Part shown: piece by piece, positions 1-7,765 of the stretch
Position numbering within the stretch: position 1 is the first letter of the stretch
Layout of the letters: each line of letters starts with the position of its first letter
Assembly (NCBI GenBank): GCA_964369235.1
Contig: CAYJEQ010000087.1
Location: forward strand, 1 to 9,634
Reading direction: 5' to 3'
Length of the DNA: 9,634 nt
Source: CAYJEQ01 sp964369235
Lineage (GTDB): Bacteria > Bacillota > Clostridia > Oscillospirales > Ruminococcaceae
Translations under genes and position numbers: made by a program
The notes under the pieces: model-generated
The model's input: only the letters and a program-made list of their open reading frames with translations
Database searches by the model: none
What the model was told of the DNA's origin: nothing

Positions 1-2433
1 GATAAACTGCTAAAAGGCTTTCATAGTTTTACCCAAAGTCTTAAGGATTCCTCTATGATAACTGCTAGAATTAATGATGATAAATTTGCTATATTTGCTA
101 AATCATCCCTTCTAGACAACCTAGATGAGTTATCTAAGCTTAGAACTGAGCACTTTAATAAGATACTACCAGAAGTTTCTAACTACCACTGTGTTTTTAG
201 ATGTGGAAGATATGAAATAGAGCCTGGGGACACCGATGTAGATGATATTATCACTAAAGTTACCCTAGCTCATAAAAAAGCCAAAGAAACCAAATCCAAG
301 TACCCTTATGATTACAACATAAAATTTAAGTCGCAATTAGAAAAAGAAGCAGACATTACCCACAAAATGCACTCAGCTATAAAAAACCACGAATTCCAGA
401 TGTTTTTACAGCCTAAATTCACCCTTAATGGTGAGCATCTTATTGGTGCAGAGGCTCTAGTCCGTTGGATAGAACCAAATGGGAATATGATATACCCCAA
501 TGACTTTATCCCTTTGTTTGAGAAAAATGGTTTTATTGTAGATTTGGATAGATATATACTGGGCTGTGCTTCAGCTACTATCAAAAAGTGGTTGGATGCC
601 GGTACTGGCACAATACCTATATCAGTAAATCTATCTAGGTTAAATTTAGAGATTCCACATTTGTTTGATAAAATTCTACATACAGTAGATAGCTATAATA
701 TCCCCCATCATTTTATCGACATCGAACTCACTGAATCAGCAGCCATTGACAACCCTAGTGTAATCAATGAATTTTTTAAAGACCTTAACTCTAATAATTT
801 TAAGATTTCTATTGATGATTTTGGCTCTGGTTACTCCTCTCTAGGTATGCTGAAAAATCTACAGGCTGACACACTTAAACTGGATAGAAGCTTCTTTTTA
901 GATGGCACCAGTGAGATTCGTGATGATATGCTATTAGATGGTATTATTACCCTATCTCACAATCTAGGTATGTATATTGTAGCCGAAGGCATCGAAACTA
1001 AGGCGCAGATTGACCTTCTTAAATCCGTCAACTGTGATGCAGTTCAAGGGTATTTCTACGGAAAACCTGTATCTATTGCTGAATTTGAAGATTTATATGG
1101 CAGTTACCTAGCAAAACATCTACAGAGCTCCCCTTCTACACTTACAACTATTAAAAATATAACCAATAATAAGTTTGCTACTAATTTTGCCCAATGTGGT
1201 ATAATAATAGTCGGTTTAGATGAGAGTTTCACTATTGTAGAAGCTAATGACAGATTTTTTGATATTATAGGATATAGCCGAGAAAAATTTAGAGATTTAT
1301 ATGCTAATACTGGTTTGCCATTATTGCACCCTGAGGAAGTAGCAGGATTTGTAGATTACTTTAGAGCCTCAACAACACACCCAGATAATAGAAAACTTGA
1401 GTATGTTGCAAGGCTAAAAAGTAATAATGGCAAATATATAACTTTACAAACATCAGGCAGAATGGCTATGGATCAAAATGGCATTCTGCGCCTGTACATG
1501 TCTGTAATGGATATTAGCTCTTACGCAACTTTAACAAATGAGCTTACTAGAGAACGAGAGTTTAATGGCATGATAGCTGAGCTTACTAATAATCTATATT
1601 TTGAATTTGACACATTCACTAGAACTATGCGGTTTTCTAGGAATTTTGCTAATAAGTTCGGTATTCCTGATACCATAGAGAATTTCCAAGATTCTGATAT
1701 AGGTAAAGAGCTTTTTGGCATCTGCACTCCAAACGCAGATACTCCCCATCCCCCACCAAGTGATGATGGTGAGTTCTGTATAACCCTGCCTAATGGCGAT
1801 CCTATTTGGTATTTATACAGCTACATAACTATTTTTGATGAAGCTCATTCCTATAATAAAATAGTAGGTAAACTTACTGAAGCTAAAAACAATCAACTTG
1901 AGATGAGCCTACTGCAGTTTAAATCTAATTCAAGCAAAGCCTTTAACATATACCATCATGAGGCTACACAGAGATATATACACAACTACCTAAGAATCGC
2001 TACTAAAGATTTTACTAATGGAGCTTTCTTCCTTATAGAAATCCCTCAGCTTGCCCTATCTCATGATAACCAGCAAATAAACAGTAATATCCAGTGTATA
2101 AATGAGATACTAAAGGCTATTCGTGTTTCTATAAGAACAAGTGATTTATTTGGTATTGTCAATGATAACAGATTATTTGTATTTATAAATAACTATAAAA
2201 ACCCAGAAATAATCACAAAAAAATCCCAAGAAATTATTTCTCTCATATCCAATATAAGCAGTGATAATCAATATGAGATACCACTAACTGCAACTATAGG
2301 AGTTTCTATCTATCCCAAAGATGGAAGCGATTTTACAAACTTGCATAACAAAGCATCTATTGCTCTTGAACAATGCAAAACCAATAGAAAGGATGGATTT
2401 TCTTTATATTCAGAAAATCTAAATTTTAATTAA
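1..2433 (+). CDS. EAL-type c-di-GMP phosphodiesterase with two degenerate GGDEF domains and PAS domains (5' partial)
   Basis: This is the 3' part of a gene that begins before the window: the frame is open from base 1. The first ATG, at 55, lies inside a GGDEF domain and is not a credible start. Numbering from that ATG, a degenerate GGDEF motif reads NDDKF (7-11). The EAL domain (about 105-345) keeps the residues expected for metal binding and hydrolysis of c-di-GMP to pGpG: E133-A-L, N192, E224, D254-D255, K275, E311 and Q331. A PAS domain follows (about 375-490), then a PAS-like segment (505-615) and a second GGDEF fold (622-790) in which NDNRL (703-707) replaces GGDEF. That domain still has the RxxD product-binding motif (R694-TS-D697). 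The likely role is a cytoplasmic phosphodiesterase under PAS and possibly allosteric c-di-GMP control. No membrane segment is visible in this part. It overlaps the next gene by one base. The EAL assignment is firm; the inactivity of the GGDEF domains is inferred from motif loss. Confidence 0.93.
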   Translation, partial: DKLLKGFHSFTQSLKDSSMITARINDDKFAIFAKSSLLDNLDELSKLRTEHFNKILPEVSNYHCVFRCGRYEIEPGDTDVDDIITKVTLAHKKAKETKSKYPYDYNIKFKSQLEKEADITHKMHSAIKNHEFQMFLQPKFTLNGEHLIGAEALVRWIEPNGNMIYPNDFIPLFEKNGFIVDLDRYILGCASATIKKWLDAGTGTIPISVNLSRLNLEIPHLFDKILHTVDSYNIPHHFIDIELTESAAIDNPSVINEFFKDLNSNNFKISIDDFGSGYSSLGMLKNLQADTLKLDRSFFLDGTSEIRDDMLLDGIITLSHNLGMYIVAEGIETKAQIDLLKSVNCDAVQGYFYGKPVSIAEFEDLYGSYLAKHLQSSPSTLTTIKNITNNKFATNFAQCGIIIVGLDESFTIVEANDRFFDIIGYSREKFRDLYANTGLPLLHPEEVAGFVDYFRASTTHPDNRKLEYVARLKSNNGKYITLQTSGRMAMDQNGILRLYMSVMDISSYATLTNELTREREFNGMIAELTNNLYFEFDTFTRTMRFSRNFANKFGIPDTIENFQDSDIGKELFGICTPNADTPHPPPSDDGEFCITLPNGDPIWYLYSYITIFDEAHSYNKIVGKLTEAKNNQLEMSLLQFKSNSSKAFNIYHHEATQRYIHNYLRIATKDFTNGAFFLIEIPQLALSHDNQQINSNIQCINEILKAIRVSIRTSDLFGIVNDNRLFVFINNYKNPEIITKKSQEIISLISNISSDNQYEIPLTATIGVSIYPKDGSDFTNLHNKASIALEQCKTNRKDGFSLYSENLNFN

Positions 2434-3722
2434 TGAATAACCAAGCTCTACCACTGATTGAAGACATAAAAGACGGTAATGATGTCATATCATTTGTTCC
2501 TTGTGGAATTATCGTATGTTCTCTAGACCAAAGCTTTAACATTTTAGAAATTAATGACGGTTATTGTCGCATTACTGGATATTCCCGTGAAGAAGTTCGA
2601 GATGTATTTGGTAATAAAGGCATAAACACTATCTACCCAGACGACCGTATAGGTCTTTTAGAGTATTTTCAAAGTATATTAGGATCATCCCAACAGGGTA
2701 ACTACCAATATGTAGCTCGTGCCTTTAGCAAAGATAAAGGTATCCTTACCCTCCAACTAGGAGGTAGAATCTTTAATGATAAGATATATGTTACCTTTAT
2801 GGATATTACAGAACATACTCAAAATCTTAAAAAGCTTAAAGAAGAGATGAACTTTAATGCCTTAATCGCTTCTTTAACAGATAATGTATTTTATGATTAT
2901 GATATTATCTTAGACTCTATGAGATTTTCTAAGAATTTTGCAGATAGGCTAGAAATTGAGGAAATTATACCTAATTTCGTTAATAGTGCTGTAGCATATA
3001 AGCTACAGCCTATCCGCAAAGACATTACAGATAATATCGACTGTAAATCTAATACTAGCAAAAATCTAGAAGGTGAGCTTTCCCTAAGCTTCCCTACTGG
3101 TGAAACTGCTTATTATCTTTACACCGGTCGTGTAGTGTGCACTGGCAGTGGTGATAATTGCCATATGGTAGGTAAGATGATTGATATAACAAGCAAAAAG
3201 CTTGAATTAGATGCCCTAAAGTTAAAGTCTGAAATAGATCAGCTTACAGGTATCTATAACAAAACTGCAACTGAAAGATATATCTACGATTATCTTAAAA
3301 ACCCTACCAAACACAGCAAAAGTGCCTTATTAGTAATAGATTTAGATAATTTTAAGCAGATTAATGATAATTTCGGTCATATTTATGGGGACAAATGCCT
3401 TTCTGATATTGGGCATATCCTTCGTTCTACCTTTAGAACCAGTGATATACTGGGACGAATTGGTGGAGATGAGTTTTTTGTATTCATTAAAGAATATGAT
3501 ACTATTGACCTAATTAAAAGAAAAGCAATGGAGCTTAATAAATCCCTGCAGCTTAACTATGAGCTAGATGGAGTAAGTGTTGATTTATCCTCTAGTATTG
3601 GTATAGCACTTTACCCTGAACATGGAGATAGCTTTAAAGACCTATATGAGAAAGCAGATAAAACCATGTACAGTATTAAACAAAAGGGTAAAAACAACTT
3701 TGCTCTTTATGGAGAACAATAA
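2433..3722 (+). CDS. PAS-GGDEF diguanylate cyclase
   Basis: A 429-residue protein predicted to make c-di-GMP from two GTP. A PAS domain (about 20-125) is followed by a PAS-like segment (138-252), a short helical linker, and a GGDEF domain (262-427). The active-site loop GGDEF is intact at 344-348. The first metal-ligand region reads DLDNFKQIND (303-312). The inhibitory RxxD site, R335-TS-D338, stands five residues before GGDEF, so product inhibition is expected. The ATG shares one base with the upstream TAA (taATGa), and there is no convincing Shine-Dalgarno sequence in the preceding 20 bases. Translation by coupling to the phosphodiesterase gene is therefore likely. The whole protein resembles the C-terminal half of its neighbour (for example CGIIV near 24, GYSREE near 49, MRFSKNFA near 163), which suggests tandem duplication. 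Four in-frame TAA codons end the gene. No transmembrane segment or signal peptide is seen. Confidence 0.95.
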   Translation: MNNQALPLIEDIKDGNDVISFVPCGIIVCSLDQSFNILEINDGYCRITGYSREEVRDVFGNKGINTIYPDDRIGLLEYFQSILGSSQQGNYQYVARAFSKDKGILTLQLGGRIFNDKIYVTFMDITEHTQNLKKLKEEMNFNALIASLTDNVFYDYDIILDSMRFSKNFADRLEIEEIIPNFVNSAVAYKLQPIRKDITDNIDCKSNTSKNLEGELSLSFPTGETAYYLYTGRVVCTGSGDNCHMVGKMIDITSKKLELDALKLKSEIDQLTGIYNKTATERYIYDYLKNPTKHSKSALLVIDLDNFKQINDNFGHIYGDKCLSDIGHILRSTFRTSDILGRIGGDEFFVFIKEYDTIDLIKRKAMELNKSLQLNYELDGVSVDLSSSIGIALYPEHGDSFKDLYEKADKTMYSIKQKGKNNFALYGEQ

Positions 3723-3734
3723 TAATAATAATCT

Positions 3735-3776
3735 AAATCCCTCCTCGGTCACTTCAAAAACTCAGGAGGGATTTTT
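3735..3776 (+). terminator. Rho-independent terminator of the phosphodiesterase/cyclase operon
   Basis: An 11-bp perfect stem (AAATCCCTCCT at 3735-3745 with AGGAGGGATTT at 3764-3774) encloses an 18-nt loop. Its 3' arm runs into TTTTT at 3772-3776. It begins 12 bases after the stop codon of the cyclase gene. The U-tract favours the plus strand. The reverse direction has only a weak T run, so it may serve the convergent gene poorly. Confidence 0.9.
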
Positions 3777-3797
3777 ATAATGTTTTATATCAAAATG

Positions 3798-3840
3798 TAG
3801 GGGTACTGTCCCTCACCAAGTGAGAGAGTCAGTACCCCTA
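3798..3840. repeat. Extragenic palindrome, REP-like hairpin
   Basis: Perfect 11-bp arms TAGGGGTACTG (3798-3808) and CAGTACCCCTA (3830-3840) enclose an inner 5-bp stem CTCAC/GTGAG (3812-3816 with 3820-3824) and a 3-nt loop. It sits in the gap between convergent genes, 21 bases after the terminator T run, and is much richer in GC than its surroundings. No T run follows on either strand, so it is not a standard terminator. It looks like the dispersed short palindromes (REP/RAYT type) found between genes in Clostridia. Only one copy is visible here, so the repeat status is inferred. Confidence 0.5.
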
Positions 3841-3887
3841 GATAATGTTAACCTAAATTATCTAAAAAATCCTTTTAAAATACTAAT

Positions 3888-5006
3888 CTAAAAAATCTCT
3901 TCAATAGGCTGTGGTTTTGAGTAGAAAAAGCCTTGAGAAAACTGTACCCCCTGACTTTCCACTATATCCTGAACAGACTGATTATCTACAAATTCTGCTA
4001 CTGTAGATGTTTCCATCTGTTTTGCCATGTAACTAATAGTTTTCAGTATAATCTGATTATTTGTATTATTAATTAGTGCCCCTATTATACTACCATCAAT
4101 CTTTATATAATCTGGATTTAAAGAAACTATTGTAGCAAAGGTGGAATAACCTGTCCCAAAATCATCTATTGCTATCTTGCTACCTACACTTTTAATACTA
4201 TAGATAAACTCACTTAAAACATCTAATCCTCTTGTATTCTCAGTTTCTACAAACTCAATAATAACCCTTTCTGGCTGTGGGAATTTTTTAAGCTTGTTAA
4301 TCATCCATATTCTAAAACTAGAGGATTGTATATCATAGTAGGATATATTTATAGAGATACTCTCTTCCCTATTTTCAAAATCAGATAATGCCTTGGTAAT
4401 TAATAATTTGCTTAGTCTACTATAATACTTATACTTTTTAGATAAATCCATAAATACAAAGGGAGTATACACCTTTCCTTCTCTATCTCTTATCCTCATA
4501 AGTGCCTCGTATCTTGTAATCAAACCACTATTATTATCTCTAATACCTTGGTAATAAGGTATTACACTATTAGTTGATATGGCGTAGTTTAATAGCTCTA
4601 TTACCTTAGCTTCTTCAATATATACCGCATCTAATACCTGATTATCATCATAGACTAAAAATGTTTCCTGATGATCCCTGTTGGCGTTTAGCATTGAAAT
4701 AGCTTTATCCACTGGATTTTCTACATCTATTACAGCTACAAATCTAAATACACAGGATATCCCTGTTTTGTCAGACTGAGAATAACCAAAAATCTTACAG
4801 ATTTTATTCATTGCAGATAGAAAAACCTCTTTATCAATCTTTTGATCACAAGCAATAATTAAATGCTTATAATTAAGAGAATATATCCTTGCTGCATTAC
4901 CTTCTAGTATATTTATAAGCTCTAAATTCATTCTAGCTACAATATCCTGTACTGCTTCACCTAGTGGCTCTCTTCCAGAAAAAGCAATTGTTGCATCTGC
5001 TGTTAC
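3888..5006 (-). CDS. C-terminal part of FIST-GGDEF-EAL protein: degenerate GGDEF and intact EAL phosphodiesterase domain
   Basis: This is the 3' part of the gene whose 5' part lies at 5017-6420; the two are separated only by ten Ns. The frame stays open upstream of the ATG at 4931 through 25 codons to the gap. Those codons match the middle of a GGDEF domain (the GREPLGEAVQDI segment corresponds to GHxxGDxxLxxI), so the ATG at 4931 is internal. Numbering from that codon, the GGDEF motif is replaced by YSLNY (17-21) after ARI. The EAL domain (about 110-347) keeps the catalytic set: E142-A-L, N195, E226, D256-D257, K277, E313 and Q333. The expected reaction is hydrolysis of c-di-GMP, with the dead GGDEF acting as a regulatory or scaffolding module. 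The stop codon lies 165 bases from the convergent cyclase gene. No clear minus-strand terminator is seen. Confidence 0.9.
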   Translation of the reverse strand, partial: VTADATIAFSGREPLGEAVQDIVARMNLELINILEGNAARIYSLNYKHLIIACDQKIDKEVFLSAMNKICKIFGYSQSDKTGISCVFRFVAVIDVENPVDKAISMLNANRDHQETFLVYDDNQVLDAVYIEEAKVIELLNYAISTNSVIPYYQGIRDNNSGLITRYEALMRIRDREGKVYTPFVFMDLSKKYKYYSRLSKLLITKALSDFENREESISINISYYDIQSSSFRIWMINKLKKFPQPERVIIEFVETENTRGLDVLSEFIYSIKSVGSKIAIDDFGTGYSTFATIVSLNPDYIKIDGSIIGALINNTNNQIILKTISYMAKQMETSTVAEFVDNQSVQDIVESQGVQFSQGFFYSKPQPIEEIF

Positions 5007-5016
5007 NNNNNNNNNN
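5007..5016. other. Assembly gap (10 Ns) inside one gene
   Basis: Ten Ns interrupt a single reading unit. The upstream minus-strand frame ends exactly on a codon at 5017, and the downstream frame begins exactly on a codon at 5006. The missing length must therefore be a multiple of three if the gene is intact; ten is probably a placeholder. Alignment to the neighbouring GGDEF domain suggests that few or no residues are missing. Confidence 0.9.
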
Positions 5017-6420
5017 TATTTCTATTACACAGGTATTAGTAAATCCATGATATTTATTGTCATTTTGGAATTTATATACATTAGGAATTTTAAGCTCGTT
5101 ATCTAGGTATTTATCTTGTAACACCTGTGAGTCATAGTTATCTAACTTATCTAATAGACTATCTCTCTTACTCTGTAAAACCTCTTTACCTTTTTTTCTT
5201 GCTTTTTCTAAGAAGCCTTTGCTATCTTCTATGGTAGTAAGATTTTGTATGTGGTTCATATCAGGGACGATGTATTTCTCTTCTTCTGCTATACCTGTAA
5301 ACACACAGGTGCCGTTATAGAAGCAGTTCTCCCCATTACAGTGTGCTATCTCACCCATCATAAAAATACCCATAACATTATTTTTCTCAAAGGGTTTTAG
5401 CTCTGCTTTAGAACAGTTTTCTAAAAAAAGTTTTCTAAACAGGCATGAGTACACAAACATATACTCAATAGGCTCATCTAGTATCTGATCACATACATCA
5501 CATATCTCCACTATGGTTTTTGCTCCATTAACATATCCCATCCTAAACTTAGTACCTGAATCATGGCTATTATAGTAGAAAGACAGCTCATCTGTATCCT
5601 TATTATATTTTAAAAATCTTCCACTTTTCCCCTTATCATCAAGTATTAACGGGAAATGCACAAGATAATCTAAGTTAGCTACCTCATCCCAGTCCTCATA
5701 GCTTTGAATATTGTCTTCACTAAGCTCTAGGTAGTTATTAATCCAGTCCTTTGCCTTAACTCCTTCTATTTCAAAAACCTTTCCATCATGGGCTTTTGTT
5801 ATCTGGTACAATGGGCTTATTTCGGTCATAGAGGTGGATACTTTACCAAAATTATATGCTGTAGCACCCGAAGCACCAAAAGCTATAAATCCCTCTTTTA
5901 TTATACCATCAGCTGTAAATACAAACCCTGGGCTATCAGCTTTACTGCCAGCAAAACCTCCATAAAGTCTCATCTGTGGTGTAAAATCATTAGTTGCTTC
6001 TATAAACTTCTGCATATCCTTATATCCCTTAGGAAAAATCACATGGATATCACCTGTAGGGCTTTCATTTTCTGATATAAATACTCTATGAAGCTCGCCA
6101 GCAAGAGCCTCTGGGCTTTTGCCTAACCAAGATATTACCTGCAACTGAGGTGTTAGATTAGTATAACGATCCACTAAAATCATAGTTTCATCTTCTAGCT
6201 GATTGCCATTATATATTATTGCAAAGGCTGAGGAGGCTCCAGCAACAATACCTTCTGGAAGTAGAGATTTAATATGTTTAGCCAGTGTTACTGCCTCTTG
6301 TTCACTTAGCTTAGCAGTAAAAATTCTCACAAAACACCCTACACCTCTAGTATCAAAATCCCTAGATAAAAAGTTATTAAGTGAATCAATATCTCTATAT
6401 AAATGTGTAGTTCTAAGCAT
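5017..6420 (-). CDS. N-terminal part of FIST-GGDEF-EAL protein: FIST sensor domain
   Basis: The first 468 codons of a gene that continues past the N gap into the GGDEF/EAL fragment, for a total near 840 residues. The FIST N-terminal region (about 28-230) shows GASSA (61-65) and YGGFAG (153-158). The FIST C-terminal region (about 235-378) shows YSCLFR (324-329), MGEIAHCNGE (355-364) and NGTC (369-372). FIST domains are proposed to bind small ligands such as amino acids. A charged, probably coiled helix (396-440) links to the start of a GGDEF fold, whose first strand ends in CVIEI at the gap. Cysteines cluster in CDVC (307-310) and at 361, 366 and 372, which may allow redox or metal sensing; that is speculative. 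AGAGGAG at 6430-6436 is well placed for the ATG at 6420. The protein is predicted to be soluble. It is preceded by a promoter and a dyad, and appears to be transcribed separately from the AraC operon. Confidence 0.92.
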
Positions 6421-6470
6421 ATACTTATTCTCCTCTCTTTTAACAAATATTAGGCGATTTTGTATGCTAA

Positions 6471-6497
6471 AGTAACATTTCCCACAAAGATGTTACT
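6471..6497. promoter_or_regulatory. Dyad at the predicted transcription start of the FIST-EAL gene (putative operator)
   Basis: An inverted repeat AGTAACAT (6471-6478) and ATGTTACT (6490-6497), with an 11-nt spacer, lies just downstream of the predicted -10 element and about 50 bases before the ATG. This position suits a repressor operator; in RNA it could also form a hairpin at the 5' end of the message. A bound protein is not identifiable from sequence. The AraC-type regulator encoded immediately upstream is one candidate. Confidence 0.45.
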
Positions 6498-6501
6498 AAA
6501 T

Positions 6502-6529
6502 TTTATAATCAATGTTAATTTTTAGTCAA
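6502..6529 (-). promoter_or_regulatory. Predicted sigma-A-type promoter of the FIST-EAL gene
   Basis: On the minus strand, -35 TTGACT (6524-6529) and -10 TATAAA (6502-6507) are 16 bases apart. TAAAAT (6500-6505), with an 18-base spacing, is an alternative -10. The start would fall near 6490-6495, inside the dyad. A second, weaker TTGACT (6585-6590) with TAGTAT (6562-6567), spaced by 17, lies further upstream. In such AT-rich DNA the assignment is tentative. Confidence 0.45.
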
Positions 6530-6588
6530 TTCACCCTATAAATATAGTGTTATTTAAGTAAATACTAACATATTTTTATTAAATAGTC

Positions 6589-6649
6589 AATAAAAGACTA
6601 CTTAAAATCTTTGTAAACTTTAAAATAAACATTGATTTTAAGTAGTCTT
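6589..6649 (-). terminator. AT-rich rho-independent terminator of the PocR/AraC operon
   Basis: A perfect 16-bp inverted repeat (AAGACTACTTAAAATC at 6594-6609 with its complement at 6634-6649) has a 24-nt loop. It begins five bases after the AraC stop codon. Read on the minus strand it is followed by TTTTATT (6595 down to 6589). The stem is low in GC, but its length, placement and T tract fit a terminator. A protein-binding function cannot be excluded. Confidence 0.65.
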
Positions 6650-6653
6650 AAAT

Positions 6654-7721
6654 CTAAACTATTCGTTTTTTAAGTGAGTAATCTGTGCGATATTGTGTAG
6701 GAGTTGCTCCTACTTTTCTTTTGAAAATTTTACTGAAGTAATTGCTTTCCCCGTAGGATAGTTCATAGGCAATATTAATAACCGGTAGCTCAGAATCAGT
6801 AAGCATAAGCTTTGCTAGCTCCATCTTACGATTGGTGGTATAGGTTACAAAATTCTCCCCTGATATTTTCTTAAAATATTTACTAAAATAACATGGACTC
6901 ATATGAGCAAAATCTGCTACTTCATCAAGACTTAGGCTCATTCTAATATTTCTATCAATATGATTAAATATCTTCTGCTTGTCGGTAACACTGGTTATAT
7001 CCGCTACATCTAGATAATTAAATATTAAATTGATGATTGATTCATAAACTAGAAAGGTTCTGTATTTATTATTCCATACACTTGTAGGTGTATCACTTAG
7101 TATTTTCTTAATACTCTTATCTGTAGTAGTATTTACTCCATTAGCAGAAAACTCAACTAATGAAATCATATCTGTAGCAAACTCTACAGCCTCTATTCTA
7201 AGTCGCTCTAAGCTTATATTGCGTCCATGTAGAAAATCTAGGTATTCCATAGAATTTTCTATTACATCTTTATAGCGATGTTTTGAAATTGCTTCCCCTG
7301 TTTTCTGTATTAATCCACGCCTTACATTAAATATCGGCTCGTTAATCTCTCGTTCTTCATCATCTATAAGCTCCCTGATAGCTTCTATTAATCTACTTGG
7401 TCGAAATGGCTTTAATACAAAGATGTCAGGATGAAGTTTCCACAAAAAAGGAGATATATTCTCCTCTAACTCTAATGTTGTCACAATTAGTGAAGATTTT
7501 TTCGAACTATCTTTTAGTGATTTTAAATCTTTTAGGGAGTCTATATTATTATTTGGTATATCTGCAATTATAAGGGCTGTATCAATTGTTTTAACAGTGC
7601 TCAGCGTCTGTCCAATATTATCAAACACCATAATATAGCAACTATCTAAAGCTTCTTCAATAACCGATTTAATCATTTTCTGCTCTAATTTATTTTTATT
7701 ATACACTACAATAGTTTTCAT
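6654..7721 (-). CDS. AraC-family regulator with degenerate receiver domain
   Basis: A 355-residue DNA-binding protein. The N-terminal receiver-like domain (1-120) keeps the candidate phospho-acceptor D54 (in IIADIP), a switch Thr (T81/T82) and K104 (LKPF). The acidic pair that normally binds Mg2+ is replaced by N8-K9 (YNKN), so phosphorylation is doubtful. A helical linker (130-245) leads to a C-terminal AraC domain (248-350) with two helix-turn-helix units, near 264-285 (LSLDEVADFAHMSPCYFSKY) and 312-336, the latter ending in the typical GATPTQYR segment (338-345). AGGAGG at 7728-7733 lies six bases before the ATG. The gene follows the PocR/LytS-like gene by 44 bases and is probably cotranscribed with it as its response partner. 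Likely targets are its own operon and perhaps the FIST-EAL gene next door; this is inferred from position only. Confidence 0.92.
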   Translation of the reverse strand: MKTIVVYNKNKLEQKMIKSVIEEALDSCYIMVFDNIGQTLSTVKTIDTALIIADIPNNNIDSLKDLKSLKDSSKKSSLIVTTLELEENISPFLWKLHPDIFVLKPFRPSRLIEAIRELIDDEEREINEPIFNVRRGLIQKTGEAISKHRYKDVIENSMEYLDFLHGRNISLERLRIEAVEFATDMISLVEFSANGVNTTTDKSIKKILSDTPTSVWNNKYRTFLVYESIINLIFNYLDVADITSVTDKQKIFNHIDRNIRMSLSLDEVADFAHMSPCYFSKYFKKISGENFVTYTTNRKMELAKLMLTDSELPVINIAYELSYGESNYFSKIFKRKVGATPTQYRTDYSLKKRIV

Positions 7722-7765
7722 CGATTTCCTCCTATTTCTTATTAAAATGTAATTTTAGATCTGAA

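Noticed and set aside
55..57. ATG at 55 as the start of the first gene
   Set aside because: The frame is open to base 1, and the codons before and after it belong to the same GGDEF-like domain, so the true start is outside the window.
312..611. Minus-strand open frame opposite the EAL domain
   Set aside because: It is the shadow of a strongly conserved coding region and has no family resemblance. The same applies to 1521-1727 (minus) and 5788-6075 (plus).
3860..3897. Direct repeat ATCTAAAAAATC (3860-3871 and 3886-3897) as a functional element
   Set aside because: Short, AT-rich, and the second copy is partly the stop end of the EAL gene; probably chance.
4929..4931. ATG at 4931 as the start of a stand-alone EAL protein
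   Set aside because: It is preceded by 25 in-frame codons of GGDEF character and has no Shine-Dalgarno sequence; it is internal to the FIST-GGDEF-EAL gene.
4957..5006. Continuation of the FIST frame across the Ns to a stop at 4957
   Set aside because: The frame depends on the nominal gap length of ten. The other frame on this side encodes a clear GGDEF continuation.
6203..6475. Plus-strand open frame crossing the start of the FIST gene
   Set aside because: It mostly lies antisense to conserved FIST sequence and then runs through the promoter region; no family match.
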